64,000 nucleotides of DNA from Stenocarpella maydis (GCA_002270565.1 NQMI01000003.1:1026876-1090875), one strand, 5' to 3'; shown: positions 35,203 to 47,507, counted from the stretch's first letter. The notes: generated by a model from the letters alone, not told the origin. Made by a program: numbers and translations.

Positions 35203-37742
35203 TCAGTCCGCCATGCTGGCCATGCCCGCCGTGGGTGCGAATCCACCGCCGTAGCCCATCGCCTCGTCCGAGCTCCCGCTGTCGTCGCTGCCGTCCCCGT
35301 CGTCGCCCTGGCTGCGCGGAGAGTGCATCCCGCTGGGCACGGCGCTGCCTCCGCTGGTGTCCAGGTCCATCATCAGGCCGCCATCCGCGCCGCCCCCGGC
35401 CCCGGACACGGCGTAGCTGCCGGATCCAAAGCCACCCATGTTGATGCCGCCGCCTCCCCCGCCGCCGAGTGCGAGCAGGCTCGTGCGTCTGGCCCCGGCG
35501 GCGCCCGCTAGCCCCGTCAGGCTGCCGGAGCGGCTCATGGTGGTAGGCTTCTCGGGTAGCCTCTTGAGCAGGCCCGTGGAGATGTCGAGCATGCCCATCG
35601 CAAACTCGGTCAGGCCGCGGCCTTCGCCGGGTTTGGACGACACCGACAGCGTCCAGCGGTACTCGCCCAGGCGGCGGCGGTACCATTCGGCCTCTTCGCG
35701 GCCGGGGCTGGTCGCCCACAGCAGCGAGCCGAAGGTGCCAATGAGCGCGAAGTTGGTCTTGGATGCAAAGTACCAGAACGCGCGTAGGTGCGACGGCGTC
35801 AGCCGGTTGACAAAGTCCATGGCCGAGATCAGCCGGGCCTTGGCCGCGTTGCGGCATATGTGCAGGATGTAGCTATCGCTAGCAGACGCGGCCGAAGACG
35901 CCGTGCCGGGCGGCACGCCCGGGTCGCCCGGTGATGGAGCTGGGTGTGTCTGCGCAAGGGACCTGACGATGCGTCGGTGGAGGGTGATCTCGGTGGCGAA
36001 ATAGGCCAGGTGAAGATACCCGATGCTCGAGAGGCGGTTGGAATTCGTGCTGGCGACAGGCGTCTGGTACGTCGAGTCCATCCTGATTGCGGCCGGGAGC
36101 GCCGCATACCACTCCTTTAACTTGAGCTGGATTGGCTTTGCGAGCGAGAGCACGAGGTGGGTCCCCTGTGAACCGGCGTTGGTGACATTCTGCATGGCCT
36201 GCAGGGTGTAGAAGGTCTCGAGTATCTCGCTCATAATCTGTGTTAGCTGCACCATTTGCGAGAATAAAGTACGGCCCTTTTCGATGTCGTCCCTCCCGTC
36301 CGGGTCGTCCTCCTCCCACTCCACGTCGGGAAAGTCATTCGGCCCCAGAGGCTGGACCGCCCACTGGGAGGCCAGGATGTGCGAAGGCCGGCCGTGTATA
36401 AGTGAGCCCCATTTGTCCTGCATATACAGGCCCCAGGCGAGTCGTTTCCTCAACCCCCGTTCCCATAGGGGAATCTTCCAGTGCGAACAGTCGAGATGCA
36501 AGCCGAGCTCCTGTGCGATGGCGATCAGCTGCGCCGTTGGTGCCCACTGGTCACCTTCGGGTCTTTGCGAGAGCAAAAGCCCGGCCTGGACGGTTGACAG
36601 CTTTGGCCGGTACATGGCGTCGGCAAGTGTCGTGCGGACGAGCCTCTCTAGCCGCCTGACATTAGGCCGAGGGAGGGGCGAGAGCTCGTCGTCCTGGTCC
36701 CACCAGTTGATGGCCAGGATGTACATGGCGGCGAGTAGTGGCGGAGAGAACTCCCTTGGTGAGCGGTCGTACTTTTCGTAGAAGACATTCTTCTGGACGA
36801 TTGGGTAGGCTGGGTGGATGATTCGGAAGTAGAGGTCCACCAGGTTTCTCCCGTGCGGGGCGACGATGCTCTCAATCTCGTCGATGTCGTCGTAGATGTG
36901 CTCATAGCCCGGCGTATTCTTGTCGGGGAGGAGCAAGAAGGTATCGTCGTCACTGACCTTCCTTAGTGTTCCTCGTGATAGGAGGCTTTCGTCGTGGGGA
37001 TCAAAGGTGGAGAGGTTGATCAAGGACGGCTCAAAGTCGGTTGTGGGCCCGACGTACTGGCTGTACCTGTCTTCCTGCAGGCCCAGACTGCGCTTGAGGA
37101 GAGTCGGCCCCCCGAAGTTGGCCATCTCTTCAATGAAAGAATTACTGGCAGCGGTGCTGGACAAGCTGGAGTGTTGCTGACGCCCACTCCTGTTATCATA
37201 CCTTCCCGGCGAGCTAGATCGGGGCCAATCAAGTGTCAGTTGATTGTGGTCACATATGGGACAAGGGGCCTGATCCCAGCAGAGACGCTCCCAGACACAG
37301 ATAAGGCTTGCAATGCGCTGCGGCCCGTGTTGTTGACTGGAGGGGATGGGGCCATGCAGGATATGGTTCGAACGCGGGTGAAGTTCACTGACCCTCTTTT
37401 GCCCCTGCTTTCACCATGACCGCCATGCAGTTTGCGTTTCCGCGGAGGCGGGCTATCGACCAACGAACACTCTGTAGCCCGGGCCCGGCAGGAGGTGCAA
37501 GCGTCGTCGTCGTCGCTCATCACGCACTTGATCCGGCGTAACTGGCAAGCCTCGCAAGGCCAGGCGGGAATCCCTGTGGACGGGGATCCGATAGAGTCCG
37601 GGGTATCGAAACCGCTATTGTTGAAGCTTCCGGAATATGTGTCTGGGTGTATGTTGCCAGGACGGCCTGTTGACGAAAACCGTGTGGGCTTGGGCGCGAT
37701 GGCTATGGGAGCCGTCCGGGAAACGGCGCTTGGTATCGACAT
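35203..37742 (-). CDS. Zn2Cys6 transcription factor resembling TamA/Dal81
   Basis: Two exons on the minus strand, 37742-37393 and 37189-35203, give about 778 residues. The zinc cluster lies at residues 63-92: Cys63, 66, 73, 82, 85 and 92 (CEACQLRRIKC and CTSCRARATEC), followed by a basic stretch PPPRKRKLHGG. The Fungal_trans-type middle region includes YVGPTTDFEPSLINL and NLVDLYFRIIHPAYPIVQKN (from about 233). From memory these resemble TamA/Dal81, a co-activator of nitrogen-catabolism genes; that assignment is an inference. The C-terminus has a run of eight Gly and a Gly/Ser/Asp-rich tail of low complexity. The splice join is ambiguous by a few residues (donor GTCAGT or GTGAAC; acceptor AACAG or GTCAG). 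I chose the ATG at 37742; no upstream ATG is evident in this open frame. Confidence 0.82.
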
Positions 37743-40700
37743 GCTGAAGGTCGAGGGAAGGAAGAAGGCCGGGAGCCACGAATACAAAGGCTCGACTTAG
37801 TCCCTCACAGCAGCAGGCGTGAGCCGTCACCCTGCCCAGGGTGTGTCCGCGCGACACGGAACTCGAGGCGATCCGCTTATCACCGCCCGAGTGTGTGCGT
37901 GCCTGCCGTCTTACAGGCCTGAGGGCCGCAGATACCAGGACAAGAGAATATTGGGGGTCCCCGCCGCACAGCGACCGTGCCCGCAGCGCTGATATCCCTC
38001 AGATAGGCCGTTTTCCTCTGGGGGAGGGGAAAGGGAGGGGGGGTGGGTGTGACTGTCTTGGTTGCAGGTGGTGTGCTGTAACTCTCCAAGCCAGGCCAGC
38101 TTGTTAGGCAACTCACGACTAGCACGGTGCTGTCTGCGAGATACTTTAGGTAGGTCTGGGCAGCGAAACAGGAGCCGTGGGCTCGTCCACAAGCCAAAAG
38201 AACAGCACGATGGAGGACCGCGGTGGCAAAAGTTATGGTGACGATGTCTGATAAGGGTGCCTGGAGATAAGGATGCCCGGGGGGGGGGTGGGGTGTGTGG
38301 TTGGGGACGGGATATACAATACTAAGGACAGGGGCCGTGGGGATGGATATAATTCCAGACGAGGTCAGGTCAGGTACAGGTGCTGCTTATCACGCCTGCC
38401 GATATCCAGGTCACGTACCACGGGGCGCACAAGACGCAGGTGGCTGGCCCGTACTGTGGCCCCAAGTCTTCCACCCCGTCTGCCGATTGCGCTACCGCGT
38501 GGCTATAGATGGAGAAGACACAAGTGCCGCGGTATGGGGTGTTGCAAGCCTGCAGGAACAAGCCACCCGTCTGGCCTTGTCACCGGGGGCAGCTCGGCGG
38601 GCGGCAGCTGGGTTTTGACAAGGAGAGCGAGTCCTCGCGTGCGAAGGAGGAAATGCTGGGCCAGGTCTCGAGGGCCAGGTAGGGGGTTGGTTACCAGGTG
38701 GTGATGGAAACCAGGATGAGATAAGCCTGGCTTATCTGTGTCATTTGTATTGAGAATTATTTCCGTCAGGCATGGCTCCTCTGGGCGAATGGTAGGCTGG
38801 CTATGCTCTCGTGTGCCCGCGTTCCGGTTTCCTCTGCCGGCGATAAGGCACGCGCACAACTCTAGGGTGCAGAGGTCTTTGCAGAGGTCTCTGGGAGGAA
38901 GAGCGGCGAGGAGCAACAGGCGACGGAAGGAAGAGAGGGGGGTGCTTGGTGAAAGAGCGAGAGAGAGAGAGGGAGCATGTGAGAATGGCAGTACGCCATG
39001 TGGTGGTCCAAGAAGAGGTGAGATATCCTTTTCCGGCTATCTCGGGCTCACAAGGGTGGCACGAGGAGCAAGGCAAGACCCTGGGGGCGGCGCTGGGGGG
39101 GGGGCTGCGTACGGATCTGGGGAGATGCAACGGCTCGAGGCAGGCAGAAGGAAGGGTGGGGGGGGGATGCTTTGTGATACCGTGTACAGGACTGACTGAT
39201 CCTGTCCTGTCCCGTCCTGTCCCGTCCTGGCAGCCCTGGTGGGCTAGCAAACCGGATGCTTCCTGGCAGTGCAGTGAGCCAGGCTGTGGGAGAAAAAGAC
39301 GGGCTTGGTCCATGCATGTCGTGCTGTGCCGGGGCCCCGCCAAACGAGGCCCGTGGCCAGTCGCCTGTGGGCAGTCTGGGCCCGAGGATGACAGACCGAG
39401 AAGGTTGCGATGGTGGGTGTTTCATGTCGTCTGGTCGGGCAGCGTCAACCAAGACCGAGGAGGCTGCGATGTGATGCGGGAGAGATAACAAACACAGCAG
39501 CCAGAAGCGAGCGCGGCCTTTATCAAGAATGAAATTCATAATGGCAATTGCAAATGCTCGGAAGCCGGCTGGGGCCGCATCGGAGGTCACAAGTCGACAG
39601 GACCCAGGCCGGGCCGGGGTCGCTAACAGCAGGCGACATGGCCGGGCCCAAGGTTCGCAGCAGGGCTGGCACAGCGCAATGCGGCTGACGCTGGCAGCCG
39701 CGATACTGCAGGCGCCACATGGCATGTCGACGATACCGGCGACGGCGGGGGTTGCGAGCATGTGCCGGAAGGGGAGTGGTCATTAGGTAACAGGCAAAGC
39801 ATGGTGCCGGCGCCCGCATCCAGGGCCTGAGTTCTCGTCACGTAATGGATCGGAGCCGAGTCAGCCCGGGCGACCAATGCCCAGCGTCACATACTACTTA
39901 CTAAGTAAGTACGTATCTAGATGTTAGGTATACTACACTAACTGGTAGGTACAGTAGTATGGTTAGTAGATATGACATGCACCAGATCGGAGGGCAGCCG
40001 ATTCGACACCATAATAACTAGCTAGCGCTTGGGGCGGCTCAAGAGGCTGAGGGCCACTACATACCTGCATACATAGTAGTAGCACAGCACTACTACACAG
40101 TAGTGTCCTCCTGCGCTTGACCTGATGGTCGACGTTGTATGTGCCGGCACCCCCCGGCCGAGACACCGCCGGCCCACGGGCTCGGATGTCGCGCGCATCT
40201 TGTTGCATTGGAAATGCGGCGCCCCCCACGCTCGACCCACGGCACCCGTACGTATCTGCAGTGTAGGTACGGAGCATACATAGTACTTGAGTATCTGCTA
40301 GTGGACTGCGAGTGGGACACCCCCGCAAGCATTACAGACGCTAAGTCGCGTTATACATCTTGTGTTGGGAAGTGTAGGCCTACCACGTCATACCCTGCTA
40401 ACATGTCAACAAAGGCGACCTGTAGGCTTTGTGTGCGCAAACCAACCTTCAACGTCTGTCTGTGACGCTTGCAGAGGTGCACTGTTACTACTGCATGTAC
40501 CCTAATCAGTTTGGCTGAATCGGCCCCGACCCTGCAGGCGATCCCACGGCTCGCTCGGCTATGACGTAACGTCCTCCGCGATACTTGCCAGCGTGTGAGG
40601 GCCGACTGGCAGCTCGTCTCAGGTCTGCTGCCCGCCATCCAGCTCACCTACACCACACAGCTGCAGGGGTCTGGGGTCAGCAGAGCACGGCAGAGTGGGT

Positions 40701-42559
40701 AGGCACTTGGTCCGAGTATCTACGCGTAATCCCCAATGGGCCGCCGTTCTGGACAGCGGCGCGGCCCGGGAGACAGTCGAGTGGCGCTGCCGTCCATCTC
40801 TGCAGCAGACTGTGTAACGTGCTTTTGCTCGACGTAGCAATCTGTGCAACCTAAGGCTGACCCACGCCCTCACCGCCCCGGGCTGAACTGTCTTGTTAGT
40901 GTACTCCGTAATTCGATGGTGTCTACGATGCATACCATGCTGTGGTACCCTGGCTACCTCCGGAAGCACGGGCCAGGGCAAATGGCAACGCCCCCCGCTT
41001 ATCACTTGGCTGCCTGGCGCAGCATCTTGTGCAGTGCGTTTGTCCAAGCCTCCGACTACACTAACAGCCACGATGAGGGAACCTCCTGGTTGGACCGCAC
41101 CCCTTCGCTCCGTCCACTCGGGCAACGTCCACAATATCCACAATCATCAGTGGTCTGGCTTGGCCGGATCTGACCGTCTGTCTCGTCTTCACTCTCGGCC
41201 AAAATATAGCCATCGCCTTCAAACCTCACCAGCAAGCCAAGTCCACCGAAGCGGTGCGAGAGGACTCGCTGGCGTGACACCGTCAGGATCCCATGTCGTC
41301 TAAGGATCTAGGAACGAGCGCCCGTATTCTTTGACATCTGGTATGAGTTCAGGAGGTGTCTTCTATGGCTGGTTCCATGGGAGATGCTTCGGATAGCGTG
41401 CGGCATTGCGATCGCGAAAGTACTGCCCGTCGTCGGGCTTGAGCTGTCGAGGCTCGACCAGCGGTGTCCGCCTTGCAGGTTTGCCTGCTTGCGTCGGTCG
41501 TAAACTGTTTCTGTATGAAAAACGGGGGCTTACCTACCAGGAACACCAATCGTCGGCCTGGCCGTGTCCGGCCAATTGTACGAATCCACAATCTCACAGT
41601 TCGTGATGCGCGGGTGCGACCTATACTGCAACGCGGCCTTTGGGACATCAGCTTGGTTGAGCGTGGAAAGTAAGGTTCCTAAGAGCAGGCGCAGGGTTTG
41701 GAGTGTGTCCTAGTGTACCCTTCCAGGAGTGTCCGCGGACGCGTCTACGAAAGACCTTGGAAGTTGGCCCAAAAACTCGCTTCCGCTTCCTCTATTCCGC
41801 CATGGCCTGTTGGCAGGGGAATCTCCAGAGCTCGGCATCACCGCTGTGATTGAAGACGGATAATTTTGGTAACATGTTGTTGCGCAAACCCGGGGCGTGA
41901 TGGATCATTGAAAAGCAGCTCTCTGATTTGGTGTCCGCCGGATTTCGGCTCATATTTATATGCGCGCCAGTATAGGCTGCCCGGAACAGCACTTTCGTGA
42001 CCATTTTCTTCCGCTCAGCTGGCTGGCTCTTCTGCATCCTGCCTTGTTGCGTCCACTACTTCATGAGGGCCAGACGAGTGCTTGGCCTGGGTTGGCGATC
42101 ACTTATCCCTTCCTGTTTATTTGCTCCAGCAGCAGCCGGCACAATCCTCGTCGATACACAGCATCGCATTATTGGAACAGCTGCGGTTCATATCTGCACT
42201 TCAGATTCCCGAGGCCGTCACATCAAACCCACGGAATCACGTCCTACGACCGAGTGGCTGGTGGTAGGTCTCGCGCTGAGCCGCAATGATTTGACAGTGC
42301 GGTCGACCTACCTCCCACCAAGCGGGCAATTTTTCCAACAAACCGCGTGCGACCATTCCTTATCATACTTCGGTACTGGTGCATGCAGGTAATACAGCAA
42401 TATGGTCAAGCCCTCCGTAACGCTCTCATTCGTGTCTTTGTTTCTTTTACTGATACTGTCTCGCGATCTGCAGGCTAAACGCCTACAGCTGGCTTGGCCT
42501 TGCTGGCTTGACGCCAGCATGAATATCAAGCCTCTGTATCATTATCCTCATCCACCTTT
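37743..42559. other. 4.8 kb gene-free region
   Basis: This begins with the upstream region of the Zn2Cys6 gene. No gene is supported. It contains runs of 10 G at 38279-38288 and 39095-39104, a tandem CCTGTC/CCGTCC array at about 39199-39230, many TAGGTA/AGTAAGTAC motifs at 39895-40100 and a TACTCCGTA motif at 40902. A frame at 42402-42734 starts with a hydrophobic stretch and runs into the relic described next. Confidence 0.45.
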
Positions 42560-44121
42560 CCGGGTTTCTCAGCTTGGCCATTTTGCACTGTTCATATCAA
42601 AGATGGGCGTCACCGGCGATCTGGACACTGCGAGAGCTGGGCTCCTCGCTGGACTATTTCGAAGCGTCCTCAACGGGCACCTGAAAATCCGGTTTGCCAA
42701 CAATGCACGGCTGTTCCTTGAGGACACGGAGTAAAGTAGTAGCACCTGGCTCATGCATCAAGTCCATCACTGCCAGCCGACATGGGCGTGGAGGTTCTGT
42801 AAGTGGCCGTCCGTGTGCAAGTGTCAGTCTCTTTCTGGCAGACACAAACACGACAATTTCCTGTATATCCGGATGACTCTCAGTTGAGCATCCTGACCCA
42901 CGACAAATTCTCCAACAGACCCTCGTGGCCGTTGTCAAACCATGCACTTTCTGGAATGAGCTTGTCACAGCCGCCCGAAGTGATGCCCTCGGCGGAGAGA
43001 CATTCTTCATCGAGGGTATTTCGTATGTTTTGCTGGCTCTGCTTCACTCTCCTGTCTCTGCCTGAGCTTCTGGGGTCGGTTTTCTAGACTACGTCTTGCC
43101 CATGGATCAGAGTGCACGTTTCATATGAGATGATAGGCTGCTGGATCCAGAACCCGTTGCAGCTTAGAACAAGTCCCAACAAAATCTCCGTGGATTGATG
43201 TGTCCTGGTGGGAGGAATGACACCGTTTTTTGGATTTCAGAATGACCACGGTGTACCGACCACCGCAAGTTCCTCTCAAATGAACGGCCTTTCTAAGTAC
43301 CGTCAGGTCGAGGAGGTCTTCGAGGCGGACATGTCAGAGAGAGCTGCAGTTCACTTGGACAACACTGACCGTCTGGCTCGAGAGGACCTCTTGGGAGAGC
43401 TGAGGAGTGACTTACAGATCGCACAAGGCCGAAAGAACGGGAGGACGTCGGATGACGGGGGAGACAGGTTATTACTTGACCTTTTGGTCTGTTAATGCCT
43501 AGGTATTATGCTAATTTCAGTGACCATTATAATGTTCAGTAATCGCTAAGAACCCTTCAGATTTGGTCGGGCCGGCTCTTGGTCAACTGCACGAGAAACA
43601 GACGACAGGTATATAAGCCGCATCTTTGGGCAAGTATAATAGATAAGCCATATAGATTATATACGGCAAGGTTCAACAGCAAATCAAAGTCAGCCGTCAT
43701 TGACACCGTCCTCGACGAGGTGAAGATCTTCCCTGAAAATGATCAATGCGTCTTGCTCCTCGGGTTTAAAGATCAGATGTAAACAATGTCCCAGAATGTC
43801 CTTAGTCAGCGCTCTTCCATCTCTTCGCACTTGATATTCAAGGACTTCGACCACGCCGCCTTGCGTTTCAGATGCTGAAGCTGAAGCCAAGGCAGTAGGT
43901 CTATCAGGTCACTGATCAAGCTAAGAGAGTCGCCTTGGACGTTCTCAGTCCAGCGAAAAACCGCCCGAATTTCGGCAACGCTGGGAAGGTTGACAAAATA
44001 CTTGGCGCCGCAAAGACAAGGCATCAGTTGAGGTTCTCGCGCTCAGAGACAACCTCCGCTCCTAGGGGCACTCGGGGCACGGGATTTGGATGAGAATCTC
44101 GACCGTACTGAACGGTTTGGG
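42560..44121 (+). pseudogene. Broken relic of an NFX1-type helicase gene joined to CbxX-type AAA+ sequence
   Basis: Recognisable pieces occur in order on the plus strand but in different frames, separated by stops and frameshifts. From the N-terminal region of fungal NFX1-type (ZNFX1-like) proteins come IRFANNARLFLEDTE (to 42734), DDSQLSILTHDKF (42872), QQTLVAVVKPCTFWNELVTA (42913, running to LLALLHSP) and HLDNTDRLAREDLLGELRSD (43352). The SF1 helicase core that should follow is absent. CbxX/CfxQ AAA+ pieces start at about 43548: AKNPSDLVGPALGQ, a stop, an altered Walker B (IIDKPYRLY, where IIDEAY is usual), KSAVIDTVLDEV and CVLLLGFKDQM ending in a stop, FKDFDHAALR (about 43842), DQAKRVALDVLSPAKNRPNF (43914) and ARDLDENLDRTERFG (44077). 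The gene is clearly dead. Family identification is from memory of motifs. Whether one fused gene or two relics is uncertain. Confidence 0.62.
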
Positions 44122-44657
44122 GTTTATATTATGAATCAGGGGCTCCCTGGGCCCACAATTCCACGCTCTATAATATATATATAAACAAACATCCCTCAGA
44201 TAATAGCTACAGCGCTACAAAACCTGTCAAATTACTTTATTTAATATACTATACTTAAGATTATAATAATTATAAGCCTAAATTTAACTCAATACCTTTG
44301 CGCACAATTTCCTGTGTCGAATTTCCCTGCTTCTGTCAGCCTGGCTTAGTAGGAGGGCAAAGTTTAGATACACGGCACTCGTGCAGCATTATATACTTAT
44401 TAGACCCAACCAATGATTGGTCATTGGGAATTTACGGTCAAATAATAGATCCACTATAAATTTACTATAAAACTAAAAGATTTATAAATGAATACTTCAA
44501 GCATCTATAATTACTATTACTACCTCTTATAAAAATTAAGCTTGAAAGTAAAGGAAAATTCCTCTTCATCAACGAGGCGTACCAGACAGCAGGCCAACTC
44601 ACAGCGTGCTGATAGCCGTACAAGTATTGGTTACAAACAGGAGCCAAACAACACCCT
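44122..44657. other. AT-rich block adjoining the relic gene
   Basis: Strongly A/T-rich sequence (TATATATATAAAC, TTTAATATACTATACTTAAG and similar) extends from about 44160 to 44540 with sharp edges against normal sequence. The NFX1/CbxX relic ends at its left border. In Sordariomycetes such islands usually result from repeat-induced point mutation of a repeat. No coding sequence is left. Confidence 0.6.
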
Positions 44658-45069
44658 TTAGTGTGCTGAATTCGACGGGGAGATGTTCGTTCGTAACAGT
44701 CCACACCCACACCTTGGGCCTTGTGCCACAGGCCAGTGACTGGAATCAGTCCTCAGGTACAGGATGTCCAATTGTCCGATTGAGGATAAGGATATGTTGT
44801 GGTTGCGTTGGTGACAGCACGCAGGCTGGCACTGACGTAGGAGAGGAGTGTATTCTTGCGTGAAGAATATGGTGCCCAAGGGAACGACCAACGTCGAGGC
44901 TTACGAGTGCTTGGTGGCAGAGTTCATGAGACAGAAGATTTCCCGAAGGGTGACTAAAAGTGAACTCCAGGAGGAGATAAGTCGTATTGAAAAGAAGCTT
45001 TGCAGCCGCTGTCTGGATCATAGCACCTAGCACCAAGACCGCGAGAGCGAAATGCACCACTGGATACAT
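44658..45069 (-). CDS. Candidate small cysteine-rich secreted protein
   Basis: The ATG at 45069 opens a frame with a convincing signal peptide (FALAVLVLGAMIQTAAA, cleavage near residue 23). Preferred model: exons 45069-44905 and 44831-44658 (donor CTC|GTAAGC, acceptor CGTCAG, 73-base intron), 112 residues. The mature part then has six cysteines: one in SHELCHQ, three in CQPACCHQ and two in RCGCG. Without splicing the frame ends at 44746 as a 107-residue protein with fewer cysteines. I recognise no family. It lies beside an AT-rich block and a dead gene, a setting often seen for lineage-specific secreted proteins in plant-associated fungi; any effector or antimicrobial role would be speculation. 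The exon model is uncertain. Confidence 0.4.
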
Positions 45070-46335
45070 TTTCTTCCTGGAGAGCCTGCAAAGGCAGCCG
45101 AATATCAAGAATAGGGGGTATCGGAGTATATGGTGTGTAGGAGAGAGAAATTGTAGTACAGCAAGGGTATATGTACAGCGGGTAGGCAGTGGCAAGATTT
45201 GATCAATGCTATTTGTTGTCGCCAGCTTGCCTGAACCAGAAATCCAGGGGGGGGGTGAGGTCTATTGGATGAACAGATAAATATGGTTAGAAAAAGGTGT
45301 TTTCAGACAAAACAAGCGTGTTGTTTGTGTTGGTCTGGCTGTGAAGATGGAGGGACGGCCGACTGGCAAGGTTGACCGAAGGGTAGATGCTGGTGCCAAA
45401 CGATGTTGCAGTGGTTCCGAAACGTAGGGCACTGGGCATGGGCAATGGGAGCAGACTGAAAATCAGACATGAGACAATCGCGGCACAGTGTTGTACAAGA
45501 ACTGGAGAGAAGGTGTGGCTGTCGTTGCTGCAGGGTCCGAAGTGGGGAAGGAAGATGGAGGAAGACTGGCAGGTTTGGCAGATGGGCGGGCTATTTAAAG
45601 ACGTCGACGGCAAGCAACGATGGCGGCTGGCCTAGCATCCACAGACTTTATTCACCCAACTAAGGAATGGGACACTGGACTCTCTGCGAAAGGGGTTGCT
45701 GTTGTGATTACTGTCTCTCTCTCTGCTCTGCCACTATAGATGGGTCTTCTGTCACTGCTGGCAGGGAGTGTGCACCTTTTTGGCGCAGTCAGTATCACGA
45801 TACTTGCGCGCCTGGTTGCGGACAACACGAAACATCGTAGCGCTGGGCAGGGTGTGACGGTGTTGAATAATTACTTGGGTATCTATACAGTCTGCCTTGC
45901 AATTGAGACCGGCAAATTTGCCCTAATCCACTTGAAATAGTCCAGTCCTTGTAACCCAGCATGGATGCAGATGTAATGATAGCGAAACCATCCCTACCTC
46001 AGCACAATTTGCCCGAGTGGCTTGGGTATACATGCTTGCTGTTCCGGGGGCCCTTTGGTGTCACCAGGGGACTATTGACCCTGATGACTGTCGATTACTG
46101 GGTATAGATTCTGAGTAACTCGGTGCCAAGGACTAACGATCGTAAGTAAATACCAAATATAATGAGAAGCCTTGGACTCGTTTCGGATAACGAGGCTGGC
46201 CGAGGTCGATGTGGCCACGGGTATGAGGCAAAGGATCATTTCATAATGGTATCAACTCGCCTCAGTCGGCGTTTTTCAAAGGGCAGTAGAAACCATGGGC
46301 CCAGATGCCCTCCTGCTGAACGGACGCAGCCAGCC
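45070..46335. other. Gene-free region
   Basis: No gene is supported. It contains a run of 9 G at 45247-45255 and ordinary mixed-composition sequence. The right part is the 3' flank of the following minus-strand gene. Confidence 0.45.
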
Positions 46336-47507
46336 TTAGCGTCCCTGTCCTCGACGTTCCCTCTCGAGCATCTCATCAAACTCCTTTTGCGCCTGGTCCT
46401 TGGCGTAGACCTTCTCTTCCTCTGCGGTCGAATAGTTGTAGGAAGTTCCATCTTGGGTACCCCGGGATGTCATCTCATCGTGGCGCTTCTTTGCCCACGA
46501 GCCCGGCTGACTATGTGCTGCTTGCGCTTGAGCCCTTAGCCTGTCCCATGCGGACCCGCGCTGCTGACTTTGATCTTGAGGCGAAGGATTGCCCTGCTCT
46601 GACGGAGCCACGGGTGATGCATCATCGAACACATATGGATCCTGGTTGTACGTGTCCTGGCGCCCGGGTTGCTGACCCCGGGTTGCGGCCAATGGTGTGG
46701 GCGAAGACGTCGGCGCTGCCTTTTCTGTTTGTTCTGAGCTGGGCCAGCCCGCAGGTTCCGTTGTCGACGTTGGGACTTCCCATTTCTGTTGGCGATACTG
46801 CTGGTTTGGTTGTCCTGAAGGACCCTCCGGGATGGCTCTCTCCCGCCCTGGCCTACCCGAGGCGGCCCTGCGACGGCGGGTCACCTCCCTGCGGTAGGCT
46901 TCGAGCCTGTCGTCACGGGCCGAGTTGGCCCGATAGACAGAGACTGCATATGAAAAGAAGGTCATGGAGATGACAAACTTGCTGGTGAAGTACCATGCGA
47001 GCACCCGTGTTCCTTGCCATGCCCAGTAGGAAAATCTGCCCGCAGGCAGGCCGGGAAACTTCTTGTTGCGAAAAGCTAGGGGATTTTTTGGGTTGTAGAA
47101 GGGGAAGCCAAACTTTGGGCGTGTGGTTCGCTCGAGCACATAAGTTGCTGCCACGGCAAGCGGTGGCTCGTACGCGGTGGTGACGAACAGCTTTGCACTG
47201 TTGCAAGATGTCTTGTGAGCAATGCGCTGCCAGACCCCGATAGGGCGGAAACATACAAGTGATACGAAAGGGCGTCCTTCTCAGGCTGTGTAAGTTCTCT
47301 CCCCACAGAGGCGGAGGCGGTCATCACTTGGGCTGCGACTGCGGTCTTGAGAGAGTCGGGCGACCTCCCTAACAACGCGGACCAAGAAGGCAACTGAGGG
47401 AGGGCTTCATAGTTGATGCCGAGGCTGTCGGCGTTTCTGCGGGCAGTCTGCAGAGGGATATCGGGAATACCACCGATGCCTTCCATGACTGACGGCTCGA
47501 AGCTCAT
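46336..47507 (-). CDS. Conserved fungal membrane protein of unknown function
   Basis: Exons 47507-47257 and 47197-46336 give 370 residues. The 59-base intron (donor CACTT|GTATGT, acceptor CAACAG) joins LSYH-F-AKLFVTTAYEPPL. The N-terminal half resembles a conserved fungal hypothetical family I know only by sequence style (ADSLGINYEALPQLPSWSAL, TASASVGRELTQPEKDALSYH). It contains one clear hydrophobic segment at about 149-172 (VLAWYFTSKFVISMTFFSYA) and FGFPFYNPKNP before it. After residue 175 the chain is basic, then Gln/Ser/Pro-rich and probably disordered, ending in a charged helix (EEEKVYAKDQAQKEFDEMLE). No enzyme motif is seen. Location could be mitochondrial or another internal membrane; the sequence does not settle this. 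The gene is divergent from DNA2. Confidence 0.75.

Noticed and set aside
42402..42734. Possible small secreted protein starting with a hydrophobic segment
   Set aside because: The hydrophobic start is followed by low-quality sequence that runs into the NFX1-type relic motif FANNARLFLE; it is better explained as part of, or an accident beside, the pseudogene.
43690..44024. Minus-strand open frames over the CbxX region
   Set aside because: They are antisense shadows; the plus strand carries recognisable CbxX AAA+ motifs in three frames.
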